Positions 1 through 8,187 of a DNA stretch of 54,068 nucleotides are shown one piece after another; the first letter of the stretch is position 1, and the number at the start of each line of letters is the position of its first letter. The position numbers were made by a program, and so were the translations under genes. This DNA is from Actinomadura darangshiensis (GTDB lineage Bacteria > Actinomycetota > Actinomycetes > Streptosporangiales > Streptosporangiaceae): the NCBI RefSeq assembly GCF_004349235.1, contig NZ_SMKY01000028.1, positions 1 through 54,068 of the forward strand, written 5' to 3'. A model generated the notes under the pieces. It did not search any database, was not told the DNA's origin, and worked only from the letters and a program-made list of their open reading frames with translations.

Positions 1-123
1 CGGCCACCCGCCCCTGACACCGTCCAGCCGGAACCCCCCGACCACCGGGCTTGAGTTCAACTCGCCTTGGGCGGCCAGCACGAGCGGCGGTTGCGTATCT
101 TCGCAGGTCAGGTGGGGAAGCAT
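1..123 (-). CDS. N-terminal 41 codons of an unidentified protein (partial)
   Basis: A reading frame starts with ATG at 123 and runs off the left edge without a stop. A perfect GGAGG (131-135, minus strand) lies 7 nt upstream, which is the main support. The visible peptide has the form MLPHLTCEDTQPPLVL...GGFRLDGVRGGW and is not recognised. There is no signal peptide. The gene is divergent from the sugar-transport operon, so it may share the control region at 143-178 and belong to the same catabolic locus. It could also be a chance frame, because only 123 bases are visible. Confidence 0.42.
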   Translation of the reverse strand, partial: MLPHLTCEDTQPPLVLAAQGELNSSPVVGGFRLDGVRGGWP

Positions 124-142
124 CGGGTAGCCTCCCACGTGT

Positions 143-178
143 TGCTCAGATGAGCAGAATGCTACGCAGATGTTGCGT
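143..178. promoter_or_regulatory. Paired dyads upstream of the sugar operon, likely SorC-type operator
   Basis: Two perfect inverted repeats lie in front of the binding-protein gene: TGCTCA-GA-TGAGCA at 143-156 and ACGCA-N5-TGCGT at 164-178. Their centres are about 21 bp apart, two helical turns. The hexamer CAGATG also recurs at 147 and 167. Such spacing suits a multimeric regulator, and the SorC/DeoR-like protein encoded in this operon is the obvious candidate. The binding assignment is inference; the symmetry is seen directly. Confidence 0.55.
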
Positions 179-232
179 CCCGCTGAACTGGGTTCTTACG
201 GTGTGACCCCCAGCACAACCCGGGAGGGGAAG

Positions 233-1213
233 ATGCGGAGAAGGTTCCTGGCGGGGGCCCTCGCCACGGTGGTCACGGTGGCGTCGGCCTGTTCGGTGTC
301 GACCGGGCCGAGCGGCGACTCGAAGAAGAACGACGACGGGCAGCTGACGATCGGGTTCAGCGAGGTCACGCAGCAGTCGCCGTTCTACGTCCAGCTGAAG
401 GACGGAGCGCAGCAGGCCGCGGGCAAGGCGGGGGCCAAGCTGCTCTTCGCGGACGCCAACGGCGACGTCACCAAGCAGAACAACGACATCCAGGACCTGA
501 TCACGCGCGGCGTGGACGTCCTCCTGGTCAACCCGGTGGACCCGAAGGGCGTCGCGGCGGGGCTGGCGGCGGCCAAGACCGCGAAGATCCCCGTCGTCAC
601 CCTGGACCGGCCGGTGCCGGAGGGCGCGGCGTCGCACGTCGGACGCGACAACACCCAGATGGGCAAGCTGGTGGGGGAGCGGCTCGCGAAGGCGCTCGGC
701 GCAGCCGGCGGCAAGGTCATCGAGATCCAGGGCGACGCCGGCGGCGCGGTCGCCCGGGACCGCGGGAACGGGTTCGCGCAGGGCGTCAAGGGCAACCCGA
801 AGATCAAGATCGTCAAGGGTCCGTACAGCGACTACATCCGGTCCAAGGCGGTCAGCGCCATGCAGGACCTGCTGCAGGCGAACCCCGACGTCAAGGCCGT
901 CTACGCGCACAACGACGACATGGCGCTCGGCGCTCTGCAGGTGCTGCGGGAGAACGACCGGACGGACGTCAAGGTCGCCGGCGTGGACGGGCTCATGGAG
1001 GCGGTGAAGCTGATCCCGCAGGGCCAGTACGTCGCCACCGCGCTCAACGACCCGATCAGCGAGGCCGGGCAGGCGGTGCAGACCGCGGTCAAGGTCGGCC
1101 GCGGCGAGAAGGTCCCGTCGTACGTCGACGCGGGGACGGCCCTGGTCGACCCGGCCAACGCGGCGAAGTACAGCGGTTCCACCGTGTTCGCCGCGATGCA
1201 GCCCGCGTCCTGA
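233..1213 (+). CDS. Sugar ABC transporter substrate-binding lipoprotein (RbsB-like)
   Basis: Binds the extracellular sugar or polyol and delivers it to the ATPase/permease encoded downstream. ATG at 233 follows a strong GGGAGGGGA ribosome site; an upstream in-frame ATG at 170 has none. Residues 1-20 form an export signal (three Arg, hydrophobic core) ending at a single Cys20 in VASAC, a slightly off-consensus lipobox, so membrane anchoring is likely. Residues 40-320 are a Peripla_BP_4 type fold: the GFSEVTQQSPFY start, LLVNPVD, and a GRDNTQMG loop typical of ribose/galactose/AI-2 binding proteins. It is the first gene of the operon, 20 bp before the dehydrogenase. Family assignment is firm; the ligand is unknown. 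Confidence 0.9.
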   Translation: MRRRFLAGALATVVTVASACSVSTGPSGDSKKNDDGQLTIGFSEVTQQSPFYVQLKDGAQQAAGKAGAKLLFADANGDVTKQNNDIQDLITRGVDVLLVNPVDPKGVAAGLAAAKTAKIPVVTLDRPVPEGAASHVGRDNTQMGKLVGERLAKALGAAGGKVIEIQGDAGGAVARDRGNGFAQGVKGNPKIKIVKGPYSDYIRSKAVSAMQDLLQANPDVKAVYAHNDDMALGALQVLRENDRTDVKVAGVDGLMEAVKLIPQGQYVATALNDPISEAGQAVQTAVKVGRGEKVPSYVDAGTALVDPANAAKYSGSTVFAAMQPAS

Positions 1214-1233
1214 GAGAAGCCGGAAGGAAAACT

Positions 1234-2280
1234 GTGCCTGAGAAAATGCTCGCGGCCGTCATGCACTCGCCCGGTGACATCCGGGTGGAGGAGGTCGCGA
1301 AGCCCGAGCCCGGTCCGGGCGAGGCCCTCGTCCGGGTCGACGCCTGCGGGGTCTGCGGTTCGGACATCGCCCGCATGCTCAAAGCGGGCGCGCACCGGAT
1401 GCCGATCATCTGCGGGCACGAGTTCGCCGGCCGGGTCGCCGGAGCGGGGGCCGGCGTGCGCGGGGCGAGCGAGGGCGACCTGGTCGCGGTGCCGCCGCTG
1501 ATCCCCTGCTTCGCCTGCACCGAGTGCCAGCGCGGCAGGTTCAGCCTCTGCCTCGACTACGACTACTTCGGCAGCCGCCGCGACGGCGCCTACGCCGAGT
1601 ACGTCACGGTCCCGGACCGGAACCTGTTCGCGGTGCCGGAGCAGGTGCCCGCCGAGGCCGCGGCGATGCTGGACCCGGCGTCGATCGCGCTGCACGCGAT
1701 CTGGCGGACGCGGCTGGGCGTCGGGCACCGGGTCGCGGTGCTCGGCGCGGGGCCGATCGGCCTGTTCGCCGTCCAGTGGGCGCGGCTGGCGGGCGCGTCG
1801 GACGTGCTGGCCGTCGACCTGAACGAGCGCAAGCTCGCGCAGGCGTCGGAGGCGGGCGCCACGCACGTCACCACCAGCGCGGAGGAGGCCCGCGACCTGG
1901 CGGCGGGCGGGTACGACGTGGTGATCGAGTCGGCCGGCAACCCGGTGACCGCGGACATGGCGGCGGCGCTGTGCGCCCGGCACGGCGAGGCCGTGTTCAT
2001 CGGCATCCCGCACGCGCCGGTGGAGTTCGCGAAGGGCACCTTCAACGACTTCCTGCGCCGGGAGATCAGCCTGCACGGCGCCTGGAACTCGTTCTCGGCC
2101 CCGTTCCCCGGCGACGAGTGGCGGGCGGCGGCGGACGCGTTCGCCTCCGGCGCCCTGCGCTGGAAGTTCATGATCACCCATGAGCTGGGGCTGGACGCGC
2201 TGCCGGAGACGATGAGGCAGCTCGGGGAACGTTCCATCTTCAGCTCGAAGGTGCTGTTCCGGCCCGGGGAGCGGGCATGA
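1234..2280 (+). CDS. Zinc-dependent medium-chain dehydrogenase (sorbitol/galactitol-phosphate dehydrogenase-like)
   Basis: Probably oxidises a polyol or sugar alcohol to a ketose with NAD(P). GTG start at 1234 with GGAAGG upstream; 348 aa, normal family length. Catalytic zinc ligands are visible as Cys38 (ACGVCGSD) and His62-Glu63 (CGHEF). The structural zinc lobe has four cysteines at 92, 95, 98 and 106. A Rossmann motif VLGAGPIGLF lies near residue 170. The stop overlaps the kinase start by ATGA, so the two are translationally coupled. This fits oxidation followed by phosphorylation of the same carbon skeleton. The exact substrate cannot be read. Confidence 0.88.
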   Translation: MPEKMLAAVMHSPGDIRVEEVAKPEPGPGEALVRVDACGVCGSDIARMLKAGAHRMPIICGHEFAGRVAGAGAGVRGASEGDLVAVPPLIPCFACTECQRGRFSLCLDYDYFGSRRDGAYAEYVTVPDRNLFAVPEQVPAEAAAMLDPASIALHAIWRTRLGVGHRVAVLGAGPIGLFAVQWARLAGASDVLAVDLNERKLAQASEAGATHVTTSAEEARDLAAGGYDVVIESAGNPVTADMAAALCARHGEAVFIGIPHAPVEFAKGTFNDFLRREISLHGAWNSFSAPFPGDEWRAAADAFASGALRWKFMITHELGLDALPETMRQLGERSIFSSKVLFRPGERA

Positions 2281-3818
2281 CCGCACTGCTGTCCATCGAC
2301 CTCGGCACCGAGGGCGCGCGCGTCGCGGTGTTCGCCGGCGACGGCGCCGTCCTCGGCACGGGTCGCGACGGCTACACCACGCGGTATCCGCGGCCCGGCC
2401 GGGCCGAGCAGGACCCGGACGACTGGTGGCGCGCCGTCACGGCCGCGACCGGGGCCGCGCTCGCGGAGGCGGGGGAGCCGGAGATCGCGGGCGTCGCCGT
2501 CGCCACCACCGCGTCGACCGTCGTCGTCCTGGACGAGGCGGGCCGCCCGCTCCGCCCGGCGATCCTGTGGATGGACGCCCGTGCCGCCGACGAGTCCGCG
2601 GCGACCGCGGAGACCGGCCATGACGTGCTGAAGTACGCGGGCGGCTCCGACGCCGTCGAGTGGCTGGTGCCGAAGGCGATGTGGCTGGCCCGCCACGAAC
2701 CGGAGGTCTACCGGCGGGCCGCCCGCGTCGTCGAGGCCGTCGACTACCTCACCTGGCGGCTCACCGGCAGGTGGACGGCGTCGCAGCTGAACGCCTGCTG
2801 CAAGTACAACCACGATCCGCGCGGTGGCGGGCACCCGGACGACCTGTACGCGCTGCTCGGCGTCTCGGACCTGGCCGCCAAGCTCCCGGCCGAGGTGCTC
2901 CCGGTGGGTGCGGCGGCGGGCGAGGTCACCGCGCGGGCATGCGCCGAGCTGGGGATCCGCGGCCGGCCGGCCGTCGCGGTCGGCGGCATCGACGCGCACC
3001 TGTCGCTGCTGGCCCTCGGCGGGCTGGAGCCGGGCCGGCTGTCGATCGTGTGCGGGACGTCCAACGCGTTCGTCGCCGAGATCGACGACCCCGTGTTCAC
3101 CCCGGCGATCTGGGGCCCGTACCCGGACGCGCTGCGCCCCGGCCACTGGCTGGTGGAGGGCGGCCAGGTGTCGGCGGGTTCGGTGCTGCGCTGGACGAGC
3201 GAGGACCTCCTCGGCGTGGACCGCGCCGACCTGCCCCGGCTGTGGGCGGAGGCGGAGCAGGTGCGGCCCGGCGACCACGGCCTGATCGTCCTGGACCACT
3301 TCATGGGCAACCGCACGCCGCTCCGCGACCCGGGGCTGCGCGGCGCGGTGCTCGGCCTGACGCTCGGCACCACCCCCGCGCAGCTCTACCGGGCCGCCGT
3401 GGAGGGCGTCGCGTACGGGACGCGGCAGGTGCTGGAGTCGTTCCTCACCGCCGGGGTCCCGGTGAGGGACATCTACGTCTCCGGCGGCGTCCGGCACAAC
3501 CCGCTCTGGCTGAAGACCATGGCGGACGTGCTGGACCGCCCGCTGCTGCTCGCCGGCCGCCCCGGCGGGGCGGCCGACGCCGGCGACAACCTCACGCTGC
3601 GCGCCTGCGCGGTCCTCGCGGCCACCGCCATCGGCGCGTACCGCGGCCTGGCCGAGGCGGCCGAGGCGTTCAGGCCGGTCACCACCCTCGTCGAGCCGGA
3701 GGGGCGGGACGCCCTCGGCGGCGCCTACGACACCGGCTACGAGCTGTACCGGCAGGCGACCGCCGCCACCCGCGACGTGTCGCACCTGCTCAGCCGCCCC
3801 AGCGAGGAGTCCCGATGA
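2277..3818 (+). CDS. FGGY-family carbohydrate kinase (pentulokinase-like)
   Basis: Phosphorylates the imported or oxidised sugar using ATP. 513 aa, with the FGGY N-domain opening LLSIDLGTEGARVAVF, a substrate-side loop ILWMDARAADES, and a C-domain with the adenosine-binding region VYVSGGVRHNPLW. The GTSNAFVAE and WLVEGGQVSAG stretches resemble D-ribulokinase-type FGGY proteins more than glycerol kinases; that is a recollection-based judgement. It overlaps the dehydrogenase by 4 bp and the regulator by 4 bp. In Lsr-type operons the analogous kinase is LsrK, but I see no specific support for an AI-2 substrate. Confidence 0.9.
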   Translation: MTALLSIDLGTEGARVAVFAGDGAVLGTGRDGYTTRYPRPGRAEQDPDDWWRAVTAATGAALAEAGEPEIAGVAVATTASTVVVLDEAGRPLRPAILWMDARAADESAATAETGHDVLKYAGGSDAVEWLVPKAMWLARHEPEVYRRAARVVEAVDYLTWRLTGRWTASQLNACCKYNHDPRGGGHPDDLYALLGVSDLAAKLPAEVLPVGAAAGEVTARACAELGIRGRPAVAVGGIDAHLSLLALGGLEPGRLSIVCGTSNAFVAEIDDPVFTPAIWGPYPDALRPGHWLVEGGQVSAGSVLRWTSEDLLGVDRADLPRLWAEAEQVRPGDHGLIVLDHFMGNRTPLRDPGLRGAVLGLTLGTTPAQLYRAAVEGVAYGTRQVLESFLTAGVPVRDIYVSGGVRHNPLWLKTMADVLDRPLLLAGRPGGAADAGDNLTLRACAVLAATAIGAYRGLAEAAEAFRPVTTLVEPEGRDALGGAYDTGYELYRQATAATRDVSHLLSRPSEESR

Positions 3819-4774
3819 ACGCCGAGGACGCCGACTACGAGACGCTGCTGCTGCGCGTCGCCGAGATGTACTACGAGGGCGACCAGACGCAGGAGCAGAT
3901 CGGCCGCAAGCTGCACCTCACCCGCTGGAAGGTCGGGCGGCTCCTCGCCGAGGCCCGCACCGCCGGGATCGTCCGGATCGAGATCGTCCACCCCCGGCAC
4001 CGGCTGCACGCGCGCGAGCGCGAGCTGAAGGAGCGCTACGGGCTGCGGGACGCGGTCGTGGTGCCCGTCGACGGCGCGGCGGGCGAGGTCGAGGCGCGCG
4101 ACCTGGTCGCGGGCGCCGCCGCCCGCTACCTCGCCGACCTGTCCCCGGCGCCGCGCAGCCTCGGCGTGTCGTGGGGCCGCACGCTGGACGCGGTCGCCGC
4201 GCACATCGCCCCCGGCTGGGCGCGCGGCGTCCAGATCGTCCAGGTGAACGGCGGGCTGAGCCGCTCCCGCCGCCCCACCTCCGCGTCCGACATGGCCAGC
4301 CGGCTCGCGCACCACGGCGGCGGCACCGTCACGCTGCTGTCGGCGCCGGCGATCGTGGAGCAGGACTCGACGCGCGCCGCGCTGGAGAGCGACCGGTCGG
4401 TGGCGGGCGTCCTGGACCTGGCCAGGCAGTGCGGCGCGTTCCTGTTCAGCCCCGGTGCGCTGTCCTACGACTCCGTCCTCGTCGAGTCGGGCTACCTGAG
4501 CTCCGCCGACGTCGACGCGCTCGCCGCGTCGGGCGGCGTCGGCGACGTCGTCGGCCGGTTCGTCGACGGCGCGGGCCGGATCGTCTGGGACGACCTGGAC
4601 CGCCGGACGCTCGGCATCACGCTCGACGACCTGCGCGCGGGGGCCTGGTCGATCGCCGTGGTGGCGGGCGAGCGCAAGCACCGGGTGTGCCGGGCCGTCG
4701 TCGCCGGCGGGATCTGCAACGTCCTGGTGACCGACGACACCACCGCCGCCCACCTGCTGGCGGACGCCGCATGA
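3815..4774 (+). CDS. SorC/DeoR-type sugar-binding transcriptional regulator
   Basis: 319 aa. The N-terminal helix-turn-helix is at about residues 20-45 (QTQEQIGRKLHLTRWKVGRLL). The rest is the SorC sugar-binding (phosphosugar isomerase-like) domain, with LGVSWGRTLDAVA and a late GGICNVLVTD segment near the C-terminus. It presumably senses the phosphorylated product of the FGGY kinase and controls the operon from the dyads at 143-178. ATGA overlaps with both neighbours place it inside the operon, implying autoregulation. Lsr operons also have a regulator of this family (LsrR). Confidence 0.88.
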   Translation: MNAEDADYETLLLRVAEMYYEGDQTQEQIGRKLHLTRWKVGRLLAEARTAGIVRIEIVHPRHRLHARERELKERYGLRDAVVVPVDGAAGEVEARDLVAGAAARYLADLSPAPRSLGVSWGRTLDAVAAHIAPGWARGVQIVQVNGGLSRSRRPTSASDMASRLAHHGGGTVTLLSAPAIVEQDSTRAALESDRSVAGVLDLARQCGAFLFSPGALSYDSVLVESGYLSSADVDALAASGGVGDVVGRFVDGAGRIVWDDLDRRTLGITLDDLRAGAWSIAVVAGERKHRVCRAVVAGGICNVLVTDDTTAAHLLADAA

Positions 4775-6252
4775 GCGACTCGCCTCTCCTGGAGATGACG
4801 GGGATCGTCAAGCGGTTCCCCGGCACGCTCGCCTGCGACGGCGCGAACCTGTCGGTCCGCGCGGGCGAGGTCCACTGCCTGCTCGGCGAGAACGGCGCCG
4901 GCAAGAGCACGCTGATGAAGATCCTCGCCGGCTCCTACCGGCCCGACGGCGGCGAGATCCGGCTCGCCGGGAGGCCGCTGCACGCCACGAGCCCGCAGGA
5001 CGGCATCGCCGCCGGGATCAGCGTCATCTACCAGGAACTCGACCTCGCGCCGGACCTGACCGTCGCGCAGAACCTGTTCCTCGGGCGCGCGCCCGCGCGC
5101 GGCCCGTTCGTCCGGCGGCGCGCCCGCGCCGAGGCGGCGGCCGACGTCATCGAGCGCGTCGGCGGGACGTTCTCGCCCGCCGACCGGGTGGGCGACCTGC
5201 CGATCGCGGCGCAGCAGCTCACCGCCATCGCCCGGGCGCTGACGATGGACGCCAAGGTCATCGTCATGGACGAGCCGTCCGCGACGCTCGGCGAACGCGA
5301 CCTGGAGGCGGTGTTCGAGGTCATCCGCGGCCTCGCCGCCGAAGGCCGCGCGATCATCTACATCTCGCACCGGCTCGACGAGGTGTCGCGGATCGGCGAC
5401 CGCGCCACCGTCATGCGCGACGGCCGCGACGCCGGCGTGTTCGAGGTCGCCGACACCGGCCACGACGAGCTCGTCGCGGCGATGATCGGCGAGTCCCGCG
5501 ACCTCGTCCGCCGCGAGGACCGGGCCGTGCCGTCCGGCGAGCCGCGGCTGGTCATCGAGCGGGCACGGGTCGGCGACATCCTCGACGTCTCCGGGATCGA
5601 CGTCCGGCCCGGCGAGATCGTCGGCCTGGCCGGCCTCGGCGGCGCCGGGCGCACCACGCTGCTCAACGCGCTGTTCGGCGTCGTCCGCGCGGACGTCCGC
5701 GCCCGCCTGGACGGCGACCGGCTGCCGGTGGCCGGGCCGCGCACCGCCGTCCGGAACGGTCTCGCGCTGGTCCCCGAAAGCCGTAAGGAGCAGGGCCTCT
5801 TCCTCGGGCTCGGCGTCTCCCGCAACGCCGCCGTCAGCGCGCTGGGCCCGCTGGCGCCGCGCTCGCGGGGCCGCCGGATGACCGAACCGGTCCTCGCCGG
5901 CCTCGGCGTCAAGCACACCTCCGCGGACCAGCCCGTCGGCGAGCTCTCCGGCGGCAACCAGCAGAAGGTCGTGCTCGCCAAGTGGATCGTCCGGGGCATG
6001 CGGGTGCTGCTGCTGGACGAGCCCACCCGCGGCCTCGACATCGGCGCCAAGGCCGACCTCTACCAGCAGGTCCGGCGGCTCGCCGACGACGGCGTCGCCG
6101 TCCTGCTCGCCAGCAGCGAGCTCGCCGAGCTGACCGCCCACGCCGACACGGTCTGGGTGCTGCACGAGGGCCGCAACATCGCGCGGTTCGACCCCCGCAC
6201 CGCTCCGGAGGCCGACATCGCCCACACCGTCATCACGGGAGCAACACCATGA
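4771..6252 (+). CDS. Sugar ABC transporter ATP-binding protein (RbsA/MglA-like, two ATPase halves)
   Basis: 493 aa with duplicated ATPase domains at the cytoplasmic face of the importer. The N-half has a canonical Walker A GENGAGKST (39-47) and Walker B VIVMDEPSA, but a degenerate signature. The C-half has a degenerate Walker A (GGAGRTT), a good LSGGNQQK signature and VLLLDEPTRGLD. This asymmetric pattern is normal for the RbsA/MglA/LsrA class. It overlaps the regulator and permease genes by 4 bp each. Confidence 0.94.
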   Translation: MSDSPLLEMTGIVKRFPGTLACDGANLSVRAGEVHCLLGENGAGKSTLMKILAGSYRPDGGEIRLAGRPLHATSPQDGIAAGISVIYQELDLAPDLTVAQNLFLGRAPARGPFVRRRARAEAAADVIERVGGTFSPADRVGDLPIAAQQLTAIARALTMDAKVIVMDEPSATLGERDLEAVFEVIRGLAAEGRAIIYISHRLDEVSRIGDRATVMRDGRDAGVFEVADTGHDELVAAMIGESRDLVRREDRAVPSGEPRLVIERARVGDILDVSGIDVRPGEIVGLAGLGGAGRTTLLNALFGVVRADVRARLDGDRLPVAGPRTAVRNGLALVPESRKEQGLFLGLGVSRNAAVSALGPLAPRSRGRRMTEPVLAGLGVKHTSADQPVGELSGGNQQKVVLAKWIVRGMRVLLLDEPTRGLDIGAKADLYQQVRRLADDGVAVLLASSELAELTAHADTVWVLHEGRNIARFDPRTAPEADIAHTVITGATP

Positions 6253-7247
6253 CCCAAACCGCCTCGAAGGCCAAGCCGGCCTTGGCCGGTATCGTGCCCC
6301 GCCGCCACGGCCTCGCCCTGCTGCGCAACGGGAACCTGCTCGTCGTCTTCCTGGTGCTGTGCGTCATCGCGTCGATCCTGGCACCGGAGTTCCTGACCAC
6401 CCGCAACATCGCCAACCTGCTGCAGCAGTCGAGCCTCACCGGCATCGTCGCGATCGGCATGACGATGGTCATCCTCACCGCCGGCATCGACCTGTCGGTG
6501 GGCAGCACCGCCGCGTTCGCCGGGATGACGGTGGCCGTCCTGATGTCGGACGGCTGGCCGCCCGCGATCGCCGTCCTGGTGTCGCTCGCGGCCGGAGCCG
6601 CCGCCGGCGCCGTCATGGGCGGGCTGTCGGCGTACCTGTCGCTGCCCAGCTTCATGACCACGCTCGCCGGGCTCACCAGCATCCGGGGGCTCACCTACCT
6701 GCTGACCGGCGGCACCCCGGCCGGCGGCGACGCGCCCGACGGCTTCCAGCTCCTCGGCGGCGGGTTCATCGGGAACGTCCCGATCGTCGGGCTGATCTTC
6801 ATCGCCGTCACGGTGCTCGCCGCGCTGGTCCTGCGGGGGACGACGTTCGGCGAGTACGTCTACGCGGTCGGCAGCAACCGGGAGGCCGCCCGCCTGTCCG
6901 GCCTGCCCGTGCGCGCCGTGACCGTCTCGGTCTTCGCCATCTCCGGGCTGCTCGCCGCGTTCGCGGGCGTCCTGCTCACCTCGCGGCTGACGATCGGCCA
7001 GCCGACCGCCTTCAACGGCCTGGAACTGGACGCGATCGCCGCCGTCGTCCTCGGGGGGACGAACCTGTTCGGCGGGCGCGGCAACGTCTTCGGCACGTTC
7101 GTGGCGGTCCTGCTGCTGTCGGTCGTGAAGAACCTGTTCAACCTCGTCGGGCTGAGCTCGTTCTTCCAGATGGTGGTGACCGGCCTCATCGTGGTGGCGG
7201 CGCTCATCCTCAACCGGATCCTGGAGAACAGGGGGAACCGTGGCTGA
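6249..7247 (+). CDS. Sugar ABC transporter permease (RbsC-like)
   Basis: 332 aa, hydrophobic over most of its length, with roughly 8-10 membrane helices. The region GMTMVILTAGIDLSVGS is the hallmark of ribose/xylose-type permeases (BPD_transp_2), and EYVYAVGSNREAARLSG is the cytoplasmic coupling-loop region. Only one permease gene is present, so the channel is probably a homodimer, unlike LsrCD. It overlaps the ATPase by 4 bp and DeoC by 8 bp. Confidence 0.93.
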   Translation: MTQTASKAKPALAGIVPRRHGLALLRNGNLLVVFLVLCVIASILAPEFLTTRNIANLLQQSSLTGIVAIGMTMVILTAGIDLSVGSTAAFAGMTVAVLMSDGWPPAIAVLVSLAAGAAAGAVMGGLSAYLSLPSFMTTLAGLTSIRGLTYLLTGGTPAGGDAPDGFQLLGGGFIGNVPIVGLIFIAVTVLAALVLRGTTFGEYVYAVGSNREAARLSGLPVRAVTVSVFAISGLLAAFAGVLLTSRLTIGQPTAFNGLELDAIAAVVLGGTNLFGGRGNVFGTFVAVLLLSVVKNLFNLVGLSSFFQMVVTGLIVVAALILNRILENRGNRG

Positions 7248-8181
7248 CCCGACGACCCTTCCGAAGAAGACGGACCAGCAGGGGCTGCGCGCGTTCCTGC
7301 ACGGCCTGCCCGCCGTCGACCAGACCGGGGCGCAGGAGCGCGCCGCGCGGCTGGCGTCGCGGTCGATCAAGACCTCGGCGAAGGCCGCCGCGATCGATCT
7401 GGCGATCTCGATGGTGGACCTGACCACGCTGGAGGGCGCGGACACGCCGGGGAAGGTCCGGGCGATGTGCGCCAAGGCCGTCCGCCCCGATCCGGCCGTC
7501 CCGTCCGTCCCGGCGGTCGCCGCCGTGTGCGTGTATCCGGACATGGTGGACGTGGCGGTGGACGCCCTGCGCGGCACCGGGGTCGGGGTCGCGTCGGTGG
7601 CGACCGCGTTCCCGTCCGGGCGCGCGCCGCTGGAGGCCAAGCTCGCCGACACCCGCGCGGCGGTCGCGGCGGGGGCGGCCGAGATCGACATGGTGATCGA
7701 CCGCGGCGCCTTCCTGTCCGGCGACTACGCGAAGGTCTCCGACGAGATCGCCGCGGTGAAGCGGGCCTGCGGGCCCGCGCACCTGAAGGTGATCCTGGAG
7801 ACGGGCGAGCTGGCGACCCTGGACAACGTGCGGCGGGCGTCCTGGCTGGCGATGCGGGCGGGCGCCGACTTCATCAAGACCTCCACCGGGAAGATCTCCC
7901 CGGCCGCGACGCTCCCGGTGACGCTGGTGATGCTGGAGGCCGTCCGCGACTACCGCGCGGCCACGGGCCGCCAGGTCGGCGTCAAACCCGCCGGCGGCAT
8001 CCGCACCACCAAGGACGCGATCAAGTACCTGGTGCTGGTGAACGAGACCGCCGGCGCGGACTGGCTGTCGCCGGACTGGTTCCGCCTGGGCGCCTCGTCG
8101 GTGCTGAACGACCTGCTGATGCAGCGCCGCAAGCTGTCCACCGGGGTGTACTCCGGTCCCGACTACTTCACCCTGGACTGA
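7240..8181 (+). CDS. deoC: Deoxyribose-phosphate aldolase family protein (DERA-like)
   Basis: Class I aldolase; the family cleaves 2-deoxyribose 5-phosphate to glyceraldehyde 3-phosphate and acetaldehyde. Schiff-base Lys213 sits in DFIKTSTGK, the acid-base Lys249 in VGVKPAGGIR, and the acidic site residue in EIDMVIDRG. At 313 aa it is longer than the E. coli enzyme (259 aa). It has an extra ~60-residue N-terminus and a C-terminal TGVYSGPDYF tail, resembling the longer animal-type DERA. GTG start overlaps the permease by 8 bp. The two ALDH-family proteins downstream fit oxidation of the aldehyde product. The real substrate could be another phosphorylated sugar, as for the DeoC-family LsrF. Confidence 0.88.
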   Translation: MADPTTLPKKTDQQGLRAFLHGLPAVDQTGAQERAARLASRSIKTSAKAAAIDLAISMVDLTTLEGADTPGKVRAMCAKAVRPDPAVPSVPAVAAVCVYPDMVDVAVDALRGTGVGVASVATAFPSGRAPLEAKLADTRAAVAAGAAEIDMVIDRGAFLSGDYAKVSDEIAAVKRACGPAHLKVILETGELATLDNVRRASWLAMRAGADFIKTSTGKISPAATLPVTLVMLEAVRDYRAATGRQVGVKPAGGIRTTKDAIKYLVLVNETAGADWLSPDWFRLGASSVLNDLLMQRRKLSTGVYSGPDYFTLD

Positions 8182-8187
8182 GGGATC

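Noticed and set aside
2277..8181. Assigning the first operon as a true AI-2 (Lsr) system
   Set aside because: There is no LsrG-like gene and only one permease. The kinase and aldolase look more like pentulokinase and DERA than LsrK and LsrF.
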